This document shows positions 1 through 5,754 of a DNA stretch of 9,230 bases, piece after piece. The DNA is from Candidatus Margulisiibacteriota bacterium (GTDB lineage Bacteria; Margulisbacteria; WOR-1; JAKLHX01). The notes beneath the pieces are model-generated. The model ran no database searches, was not told the origin of the DNA, and saw only the letters and a list, made by a program, of their open reading frames with translations. Made by a program: the position numbers and the translations under genes. Within the stretch, counting starts at the first letter, position 1. The number at the start of each line of letters is the position of its first letter. The stretch covers positions 1 through 9,230 of the forward strand of contig JAKLHX010000034.1 of assembly GCA_022709925.1 (NCBI GenBank), read 5' to 3'.

Positions 1-810
1 TATTATCTTTACGGAAGCATTATCTTTCCACTGTGATACCCCTGATATCTTGCACACTTTGTTTATTATCGGGACAAAGAGATCAGTCTCGAAATTGGAC
101 GGCACTTCCTGGAGGACGGAAGTTATTCTCTCAAGCCCCATTCCCGTGTCTATGTTCTTTTTTGGCAAAGGAGAGAGCTTGCCGCTTTCGTCACGGTTGA
201 ATTCCATGAACACGAGGTTCCATATTTCAAGGAACCTGTCACAGTCGCATCCCGGGGCGCATTCTTTGCTCCCGCAGCCGTATTTTTCGCCGAGATCATA
301 ATAGATCTCGCTGCACGGTCCGCACGGCCCCGTAGGCCCGGCTGCCCAGAAATTATTGTCTTCCCCGAGCTTTACGATCCGCGACCTGTCGGCCCCTATC
401 TTGCTTTCCCATATATCCAGGGATTCGTCGTCCTTTTCATATACCGCTATCCATAATCTCTTCTTGTCCAGGGGGAGCTCTTTTGTAAGGAGTTCCCAGG
501 CAAAGGCTATCGCGTCGTCCTTGAAATAATCACCGAAAGAAAAATTGCCCAACATCTCAAAAAAAGTATGATGCCGTGCGGTATGTCCCACATTTTCTAT
601 ATCATTGGTCCTGATGCATTTTTGGACCGTGGCGGCGCGGTTGACGCGCGGTTTTTCAAGCCCGAGGAATATAGGTTTGAACTGCAGCATTCCGGCAAGC
701 GTGAGCAGGACCGTCGGGTCTTTAGGGATAAGAGAAGACCCGGGCAATATAACGTGGCCTTTACCTTCAAAATATTCCAGGAAACTGCGTCGTATGTCGG
801 AGGATCTCAC
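1..810 (-). CDS. alaS: Alanyl-tRNA synthetase, N-terminal 270 residues (cut by left window edge)
   Basis: Cytoplasmic class II aminoacyl-tRNA synthetase that joins alanine to tRNA-Ala using ATP. Translating the minus strand from the GTG at 810 gives 270 codons with no stop to the window edge. The N-terminus IRRSFLEYFEGKGH (residues 6-19) matches the usual AlaS start. TARHHTFFEMLGNFSFGDYF (77-96), the ATP-site segment FWAAGPTGPCGPCSEI (154-169), FLEIWNLVFMEF (193-204) and NIDTGMGLERI (219-229) are all AlaS hallmarks. A Cys-rich stretch (C179, C184, C188, C190) precedes the FLEIWN motif; similar inserts occur in many bacterial AlaS proteins. The rest of the tRNA-recognition region, the editing domain and C-Ala (family total near 870 aa) lie outside the window. 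GTG is chosen because an in-frame TAA sits three codons upstream and the protein aligns from this point. The ribosome site is weak (GGAAAA at 821-826). It follows the small secreted-protein gene by 6 nt and is probably its cotranscribed partner. Confidence 0.96.
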   Translation of the reverse strand, partial: MRSSDIRRSFLEYFEGKGHVILPGSSLIPKDPTVLLTLAGMLQFKPIFLGLEKPRVNRAATVQKCIRTNDIENVGHTARHHTFFEMLGNFSFGDYFKDDAIAFAWELLTKELPLDKKRLWIAVYEKDDESLDIWESKIGADRSRIVKLGEDNNFWAAGPTGPCGPCSEIYYDLGEKYGCGSKECAPGCDCDRFLEIWNLVFMEFNRDESGKLSPLPKKNIDTGMGLERITSVLQEVPSNFETDLFVPIINKVCKISGVSQWKDNASVKII

Positions 811-816
811 TGTATA

Positions 817-1068
817 TTATTTTTCCGTATTCACGTTTCTTTTTGACTTAAAAGATCTCGAACGCAACTTTATATTCTCTATCGCCTTGCGGAATTTCTC
901 CCTATTGAATGATACCCCTTTGCCAAAGCCTCCCGCCTCTCCGGAACCTGATGATATTGTGCTATGTCTAAAACCCCTTGCACCGTCCGATCGTGCGGAA
1001 AAAGAGACGGAAGCGGCCATGATTACAAATGAAACGGACAGGACGATCGAGATCATTTTTTTGAACAT
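817..1068 (-). CDS. Small exported basic protein of unknown function (83 aa)
   Basis: I do not recognise this family. The ATG at 1068 is chosen because AAGGAG lies 9 nt upstream and because it begins a textbook Sec signal peptide: MFKK, a hydrophobic core at residues 6-20, and a likely signal-peptidase I site after SFSA (residue 25). A longer reading from 1140 would overlap hisB and bury the signal. The mature part is about 58 residues: a Gly/Ser-rich linker (about 39-51, SSGSGEAGGFGKG) and then a strongly basic tail (56-83) with 11 Lys/Arg and few acidic residues. There are no cysteines, no lipobox and no second membrane segment. It sits between hisB (17 nt gap) and alaS (6 nt gap), so it is probably cotranscribed. 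The context does not suggest a function. The basic tail could bind an acidic partner such as nucleic acid, LPS or cell wall, but that is only a guess. The clear ribosome site and signal peptide argue for a real gene. Confidence 0.72.
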   Translation of the reverse strand: MFKKMISIVLSVSFVIMAASVSFSARSDGARGFRHSTISSGSGEAGGFGKGVSFNREKFRKAIENIKLRSRSFKSKRNVNTEK

Positions 1069-1077
1069 TTTTGCTTG

Positions 1078-1083
1078 CTCCTT
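1078..1083 (-). promoter_or_regulatory. Shine-Dalgarno AAGGAG for the small exported protein
   Basis: AAGGAG read on the minus strand, 9 nt before the ATG at 1068. It is the best ribosome site in the window and decides the start of the 83-aa protein over the longer in-frame reading. It lies in the 17-nt gap after the hisB stop codon. Confidence 0.8.
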
Positions 1084-1085
1084 TT

Positions 1086-1709
1086 TTATAATATCCCTTT
1101 TGTGGAAGGGACGCCTTTTTTTCTCGGATTTATCTGGCAAGCCCTGAGCAGTGATATGCCGAAAGACTTGAATATCGCCTCTATCTTGTGGTGCGTATTT
1201 TGTCCTCTGATAAGGTCTATGTGAAGAGCTATCCCGGCTTTGTGGACAAAGGCCTCAAAGAATTCCTTCAGCATCTGTGATGAAAGGTACATCCTTACGG
1301 TCTCTTTCCCGATCATCGCATAAATGAGCTCTTTCTCGAATTTCACTTTAAAAGTAAGGTGCGGCCTGCCGGACATGTCCACTGCGGTCCTTACTTCAGC
1401 CAGAGACTCGTCCATCGGTATTATCGCGTGCCCGTAGCGCTCTATCTTCTTTTTCTTTCCCATCGCTTTGGCAAAGGCTTCTCCCAGACATATCCCCGTA
1501 TCTTCGACAAGGTGATGGATGTCGACCTCTATGTCGCCTTTAGCCGTGATCTGCAGGTCAAAAAGCCCGTGCCTCGAGAACAAAGTGAACATATGGCCTA
1601 GAAAAGGGATCGGATATATTATCTTGCTTTTGCCGGAGCCGTCGATATTAAGAGAGATCTTTATATGCGTTTCTTTTGTTTTTCTGTCGATCTTAGCGGT
1701 TCTTTTCAT
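1086..1709 (-). CDS. hisB: Imidazoleglycerol-phosphate dehydratase
   Basis: Cytoplasmic Mn-dependent enzyme of histidine synthesis that dehydrates imidazole glycerol phosphate to imidazole acetol phosphate. This is the monofunctional form (207 aa, family about 195-205) without a HisB-N phosphatase domain. Visible motifs are HGLFDLQITAKGD (47-59), the first metal site DIHHLVEDTGI (63-73), RYGHA (91-95), PMDESLAEVRTAVDMSGRPH (98-117), the second metal site NTHHKIEAIFKS (171-182) and the family-typical C-terminus GVPSTKGIL. The usual FxDHML segment reads FLGHMF (36-41): the Asp is Gly while the His is kept. The usual T-E before the EFF motif appears as S-Q (144-145). The ATG at 1709 is chosen because the family match begins there; GAGGAA lies 10 nt upstream and pyrE ends 1 nt before. 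An in-frame start further upstream lies inside pyrE and adds residues foreign to the family. No other his genes are nearby, so the pathway must be encoded elsewhere if complete. Confidence 0.96.
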   Translation of the reverse strand: MKRTAKIDRKTKETHIKISLNIDGSGKSKIIYPIPFLGHMFTLFSRHGLFDLQITAKGDIEVDIHHLVEDTGICLGEAFAKAMGKKKKIERYGHAIIPMDESLAEVRTAVDMSGRPHLTFKVKFEKELIYAMIGKETVRMYLSSQMLKEFFEAFVHKAGIALHIDLIRGQNTHHKIEAIFKSFGISLLRACQINPRKKGVPSTKGIL

Positions 1710-1710
1710 T

Positions 1711-2244
1711 TTATATAAGTTCCTCTTTTTTGAATATCGGGTCAAAATCGTACTCGCACAATGCTTCCGCGCCGCCTTCCTGCCTGTCCACAAGGCATAT
1801 GACCTTTACTACTTCGCAGCCTATTTTCTCTACCGCTGCTATTGCGACAAGCGTCGCGCTGGCGGTCGTGATCACATCATCGACTATGACCACTTTTGAG
1901 CCCGGAGTGATGATCCCTTCGATCTCTTTCTTAAGGCCGTGCTCTTTTTGTGCCTTCCTCACTATGAACGCCGATATCGGGCTGTCGGTCTCCCTGCTCA
2001 TTATCGCTACCGCTGTAGATATCGGGTCCGCACCTATGGTAAGTCCTCCGATATGTTTAGCGTCAAGGCCGTTTATTTTGTGGAGTATTATCTTTCCTAT
2101 AAGGTACGCGCCTTCGGGATGCAGGGTCGCCTGTTTTCCGTCGACATAAAAGTTGCTTGTTTTTCCGGATGAAAGCTTGAACTCTCCCGTCTTTACCGCG
2201 AACCTTTTAAGCAGAGCTTTTAGTTTTTCTTTTTCAGAGTTCAT
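1711..2244 (-). CDS. pyrE: Orotate phosphoribosyltransferase
   Basis: Cytoplasmic type I phosphoribosyltransferase that joins orotate and PRPP to give orotidine 5'-phosphate, the fifth step of UMP synthesis. The 177-aa length is at the short end of the family. Visible signatures are the N-terminal SSGKTSNFYVDGKQATLHPEGAYLIG (25-50), the catalytic-loop segment VRKAQKEHG (95-103) with its Lys and His, and the PRPP-binding motif VVIVDDVITTASA (118-130), in which the two Asp residues are intact. The Gly that usually follows the Thr pair (TTG) is Ala here, a mild change. The ATG at 2244 is 2 nt after the tmk stop, with GGGGG (2252-2256) 7 nt upstream as a possible ribosome site. hisB follows after a 1-nt gap. 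Sitting beside tmk, it gives the operon a pyrimidine-nucleotide pair (UMP precursor and dTMP phosphorylation), although the two enzymes do not act in sequence. Confidence 0.96.
   Translation of the reverse strand: MNSEKEKLKALLKRFAVKTGEFKLSSGKTSNFYVDGKQATLHPEGAYLIGKIILHKINGLDAKHIGGLTIGADPISTAVAIMSRETDSPISAFIVRKAQKEHGLKKEIEGIITPGSKVVIVDDVITTASATLVAIAAVEKIGCEVVKVICLVDRQEGGAEALCEYDFDPIFKKEELI
1720..1725 (-). promoter_or_regulatory. Shine-Dalgarno GAGGAA for hisB
   Basis: GAGGAA on the minus strand, 10 nt before the hisB ATG at 1709 and inside the last codons of pyrE. It supports the 207-aa start over the longer open frame. Confidence 0.6.
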
Positions 2245-2246
2245 TT

Positions 2247-2897
2247 TTATACCCCCAAAAGATATTTTATATGCTTCTTTATCTCTTCGTGCACGGTGTG
2301 TATGTCCTGTTTCTCGGTGCTTATTATCTTTATCCTCTCAGGATTCTCGGCTGCTATCTGAAGATATGCTTTTCTTACTTCTTCATGGAAGGCGATCTTT
2401 TCCTTTTCGAAGCGGTCTATCTTTTTTATTTTGCCCTTCTCCATATTGCTTGCGGCGATCGCTCTCGGCAGGCCTACCGCAGGCGATACGTCCAAAAGGA
2501 ACGTAACATCAGGGATAAGGCCTCCGCTTGAGGTCGCGTTCAAGTACCTAACAAGCTCTTCGGGAAGCTTTCTTCCGCCTATCTGATAAGCGGTGGTCGA
2601 ATCGGTGAACCTGTCGCATATGACTATCGAACCTGCCTCTATAGAAGGTTTTATCACTTCTTCGACATGCTGGGCCCTGTCTGCGGCAAAAAGGAAAAGT
2701 TCGGCGTTCTGGGCCAGCGGCTCTTCCATGCCGAGCAATATCTTTCTTATCTCTCTCCCAACTTTTGTGCCTCCCGGCTCAAGGGAAAGGACCGTTTTTT
2801 TTCCAAGGCTTTTAAGATATTTCTCGAGCATCTTGGACTGTGTCGATTTTCCGCAACCTTCTGTACCTTCGAACGTAATGAACAATCCTTTTTTCAT
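2247..2897 (-). CDS. tmk: Thymidylate kinase (dTMP kinase)
   Basis: Phosphorylates dTMP to dTDP with ATP, the last step specific to dTTP synthesis; cytoplasmic. The 216-aa length is normal for the family. It opens with KGLFITFEGTEGCGKSTQ, in which the P-loop is GTEGCGKS (11-18). Next come the EPGGT motif (40-44), the substrate-site segment LFLFAADRAQHV (67-78), the DRF motif in IVICDRFTDSTTAYQ (91-105), LLDVSPAVGLPRA (134-146; family consensus LDVSPE.GL.RA) and DRFEKEKIAFHEEVRKAYL (161-179). All expected catalytic segments are present and nothing is truncated. The ATG at 2897 lies 1 nt after the lptD-like stop and has no clear ribosome site, which suggests translational coupling to the gene before it. 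pyrE follows after 2 nt. Confidence 0.97.
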   Translation of the reverse strand: MKKGLFITFEGTEGCGKSTQSKMLEKYLKSLGKKTVLSLEPGGTKVGREIRKILLGMEEPLAQNAELFLFAADRAQHVEEVIKPSIEAGSIVICDRFTDSTTAYQIGGRKLPEELVRYLNATSSGGLIPDVTFLLDVSPAVGLPRAIAASNMEKGKIKKIDRFEKEKIAFHEEVRKAYLQIAAENPERIKIISTEKQDIHTVHEEIKKHIKYLLGV

Positions 2898-2898
2898 C

Positions 2899-4434
2899 CT
2901 AATTTGTCGCCAGGGTCACACCCAAGGCGAACTCCCTTCTAGCTGCTCTCCATGTCACAGTGGTATCAAAGCAGTGCATCCCTATAGTTGCATTATAGTC
3001 TATATCCCGCACAGTGAAAAGCGGAGTGTTATAAGAGACCGCTATCCCGAGCGTCGATCCCATGATCTTATAAGATACATGTGCCCTTACATCATCGAAC
3101 GGGAAATATCTGTAATTTTCGAACCTGAAAGGGCTGCCCCCGTCATTTATAAAATAATGAGAATAACCAATTCCTGCCTCAACGACATCCGAGAACTTCC
3201 TGTTGATGTCCACTCTACCTAATATATTGAACCACCTGGAGGAAGAGTCATAACCGGTATACGAAGCGTCCACACCCAACCTTAGCGGAATGTCCGTGGT
3301 GAGCGGATGCACATAATCAAAAGAGCTCTTTATATTCCCTTTGAAGACATTTATTCCGGAGCTTTCCTCTGATACGGACCCCGCGGATATCTCCACCTTT
3401 GGGTTGAAATCAAGGAAAGAGAACGGGACGTCTATATACCTGAATGTCACCATGGGAAGCATTGATACTCTTTCATAATTGATCCTCTCACGATAAGACA
3501 TATCAAGAGTAAGATCGTATTTCTTTTTTGGCGGTGTTTGCAATACTTCGTATAACAATGGCCGGAGCCTTTCGCTTTGTACCGGTTCCCCGAAATAGTA
3601 TGTATGCGTGGCTCCTCCGTAAAAACCGTCACTGCCGTATGTATAAGCCCTGATATTTCCCTCGTTTGAATCGTTCAGGACATAATTCCCCTCGCCTCCG
3701 ATGCCGATACCTTTTTTGGACCCGTAACTTAAGCCCAACAATCCGTAACTATAACTCGAAAGCCGCCAGACGACCTTTTCGTCTATATAGAAGCCGTCGG
3801 TATCGTTAGACCCTATTTCCGGAAGAGGGGCAGGGTTCTTTTTCCTGTAAAGCCCCCCTATTATCCCGGTGTCATATACATATGTAGGCACAGGAAATAC
3901 AGGGACATTGTTGATCCAGAAAAGTCCCATATACTCCACGATCCATCCGGATTTGCTGTAAAACGTCATATTTGAAGCCGAGATCTTGTAGTGAGGGTTT
4001 TCCAGATCACATGAAGACATCTCCGCATTTGTTATTTGCGTCTGTTCCTTATCCATCGTTATGTTCTTGCCTTTTATCCAGGTACTACCCATGGTTATCT
4101 TGACATTGTTGGCAGTGCCTTTTTCCGAGCGGAAGAAATAATCCAGTTTTTCTCCTTTTATATTAGATCTGTCTTTTGAGAGGGAGAAATGTCCGTCTGA
4201 GATGACATGCGCTTCTTGCGTAAAAAAGACTATCCTGTCGGCTTCTATGGTCGCGTCTTTATACCTTGCTTCAACGCTTCCGTGCGCGACTATGATACCT
4301 TTGTCCTTTGTGTAGGAAATGGAATCAGCTTTGATGCTTACACCTTTGGGGCCTGCCTGGGAGGTGCCAAGGACGAGCAGAACAGCGGATGCGGTGAATA
4401 TAAGTGTCTTAAATAGTTTACGGGGCGGCTTCAT
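2899..4434 (-). CDS. lptD: LptD/OstA-like outer-membrane LPS assembly protein, short form
   Basis: LptD is the outer-membrane beta-barrel that, with LptE, inserts lipopolysaccharide into the outer leaflet. The ATG at 4434 gives 511 aa with a Sec signal peptide: KPPRK, a hydrophobic core at about 7-23, and likely cleavage after TSQA (27). Residues about 32-135 form an OstA/LptA-like domain (VSIKADSISYTKDKGIIVAHGSVEARY, then ATIEADRIVF). The linker SSCDLENPHYKISASNMTFY and INNVPVFPVPTYVY (141-187) resembles LptD where the OstA domain meets the barrel. About 325 residues rich in alternating aromatic strands follow, ending in MHCFDTTVTWRAARREFALGVTL as in LptD C-termini. It is much shorter than E. 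coli LptD (784 aa), so the barrel should have fewer strands. It contains only two cysteines, C142 and C488. The start overlaps the dnaB end by 17 nt with a weak ribosome site. An earlier ATG at 4479 would place 15 polar residues before the signal peptide and is less likely. An LptD-related LPS-independent barrel is possible. Confidence 0.85.
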   Translation of the reverse strand: MKPPRKLFKTLIFTASAVLLVLGTSQAGPKGVSIKADSISYTKDKGIIVAHGSVEARYKDATIEADRIVFFTQEAHVISDGHFSLSKDRSNIKGEKLDYFFRSEKGTANNVKITMGSTWIKGKNITMDKEQTQITNAEMSSCDLENPHYKISASNMTFYSKSGWIVEYMGLFWINNVPVFPVPTYVYDTGIIGGLYRKKNPAPLPEIGSNDTDGFYIDEKVVWRLSSYSYGLLGLSYGSKKGIGIGGEGNYVLNDSNEGNIRAYTYGSDGFYGGATHTYYFGEPVQSERLRPLLYEVLQTPPKKKYDLTLDMSYRERINYERVSMLPMVTFRYIDVPFSFLDFNPKVEISAGSVSEESSGINVFKGNIKSSFDYVHPLTTDIPLRLGVDASYTGYDSSSRWFNILGRVDINRKFSDVVEAGIGYSHYFINDGGSPFRFENYRYFPFDDVRAHVSYKIMGSTLGIAVSYNTPLFTVRDIDYNATIGMHCFDTTVTWRAARREFALGVTLATN

Positions 4435-5752
4435 AAGCGCTTCTGCTTTCAAATTTTGTGAACTCTTTTCTGAAAACAAGTTCCACGGAGCCGGTCGGCC
4501 CGTTCCTGTGTTTTGCGATTATGAGCTGAGCTATGTTGCCCTTGTCGGAATTGGGGTTATAGTAATCGTCCCTGTGTATAAAAAAGACCATGTCGGCTGT
4601 CTGTTCTATTTCTCCTGATTCCCTGAGGTCCGAAAGCCTTGGTATCCTGTCCTGCCTTTGTTCTATCGCCCTCGAGAGCTGAGACAGTGCGATGACAGGC
4701 ACGTCTATTTCTCTTGCAAGCGTCTTTAGGGCCCTGGCTATTTCAGATATCTCCTGAACCCTGTTCTCGACGCTCTGTTTTCCCTGCATAAGCTGAAGGT
4801 AATCTATTACTATCAATCCTATCCCGTGCTCCATCTTAAGCCTTCTTGCTTTTGCCCTCATCTCCATTGCCGTAAGTATCGGAGAATCATCTATGAATAT
4901 AGGGGCTTCCGACAGGCGTTCGATGGACTTTACCAATCTTTTCCATCCGCTGTCAGAAAGACTGGCAGTTTTTATCTTTTGGCTGTCTATTTCCGCTTCG
5001 GCGCACAAAAGCCTTTGTGCCAGCATTTCTTTTGACATCTCAAGGCTGAAGACCGCCGTGGGGATCTTGTGCCTGATCGCGGCATTTTGGGCAAAGTTCA
5101 GCGCCAGCGCGGTCTTACCTACGGAAGGCCTGGCGGCCAGTATTATAAGATCGGAGTTCTGGAACCCGGCTGTCAGCTTATCAAGGTCGGGGAATCCTGA
5201 AGGAATACCGGTTATGGCCTCCTTTTTCCCGTAAAGCTTGTCCATTATGTCCAGGACGTCTTTTAGTATATGGTCTATCTTATGGAATCCCTGTCTTGCT
5301 TTTTTAAGCGCTATCTCAAAGATAGTCTTTTCAGCGCTGTCCAGGACCGCATCCACCTTGTTCTGTTCGTCAAAACAATCGTTGACTATTCTCGTTCCCG
5401 CGTCGATAAGCCGTCTTAAAACTGCTTTCTCTTCGACCATCTTGGCATAGTAAGTGACATTTGCAGCCGTGGGAACGCTGTTCAAAAGGTCGGATATATA
5501 AACGCTTCCGCCTACGGCATCCAGCTTGCCGCTCTTGCGCAGTTCTTCGGTCACCGTAACAAGGTCTGCCGGTTCATTTCTTTCAAAGATGGACAATATG
5601 GCCTCGTATATGTATTTATGCGCGTCCCTGTAAAAACTTTCCGGTTGAAGAAGATCGATGACATGTACTATAGCGTTCTTGTCGAGCAGCATCGCCCCTA
5701 TCACCGATTGTTCCGCCGATATATTTTGCGGAGGCAGTTTTTCTTCGCTCAT
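4418..5752 (-). CDS. dnaB: Replicative DNA helicase DnaB
   Basis: Hexameric ATP-driven helicase that unwinds DNA at the replication fork and recruits primase. The 444-aa protein has the usual DnaB layout. Residues about 7-110 are the N-terminal helical domain (PPQNISAEQSVIGAMLLD, then NSVPTAANVTYYAKMVEEKA). A linker with TGIPSGFPDLDKLTAGFQ (181-198) leads to the RecA-like ATPase: Walker A ARPSVGKT (207-214; the common Met is Val), catalytic Glu in FSLEMS (E238), Walker B LIVIDYLQLM (313-322), ALSQLSR (355-361), LSDLRESGEIEQTADMV (373-389) and the arginine-finger region AKHRNGPTG (413-421). No intein or insertion interrupts it. The ATG at 5752 is 2 nt after the uvrA stop with AAGGGA 8 nt upstream. 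Its 3' end overlaps the lptD-like gene by 17 nt. dnaB is more often found near rplI, so this neighbourhood is uncommon. Confidence 0.98.
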   Translation of the reverse strand: MSEEKLPPQNISAEQSVIGAMLLDKNAIVHVIDLLQPESFYRDAHKYIYEAILSIFERNEPADLVTVTEELRKSGKLDAVGGSVYISDLLNSVPTAANVTYYAKMVEEKAVLRRLIDAGTRIVNDCFDEQNKVDAVLDSAEKTIFEIALKKARQGFHKIDHILKDVLDIMDKLYGKKEAITGIPSGFPDLDKLTAGFQNSDLIILAARPSVGKTALALNFAQNAAIRHKIPTAVFSLEMSKEMLAQRLLCAEAEIDSQKIKTASLSDSGWKRLVKSIERLSEAPIFIDDSPILTAMEMRAKARRLKMEHGIGLIVIDYLQLMQGKQSVENRVQEISEIARALKTLAREIDVPVIALSQLSRAIEQRQDRIPRLSDLRESGEIEQTADMVFFIHRDDYYNPNSDKGNIAQLIIAKHRNGPTGSVELVFRKEFTKFESRSAYEAAP

Positions 5753-5754
5753 TA

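Noticed and set aside
1069..1140. Longer N-terminus for the small secreted protein
   Set aside because: It would put 24 charged residues before the signal peptide and overlap hisB; the AAGGAG site points to the ATG at 1068.
605..1147. Plus-strand open frame of 180 aa
   Set aside because: It lies antisense to alaS and the small secreted-protein gene, has no family-like motifs or ribosome site, and alaS conservation fully explains the region.
1710..1793. Longer N-terminus for hisB, starting inside pyrE
   Set aside because: The additional 28 residues do not resemble HisB, while the ATG at 1709 has a ribosome site and matches the family start.
1519..2149. Plus-strand open frames opposite hisB and pyrE
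   Set aside because: They are shadows of clearly conserved minus-strand genes, with no start signals.
2593..3222. Plus-strand open frame of 209 aa
   Set aside because: It is antisense to tmk and the lptD 3' end; its sequence is low in recognisable structure and crosses two well-supported genes.
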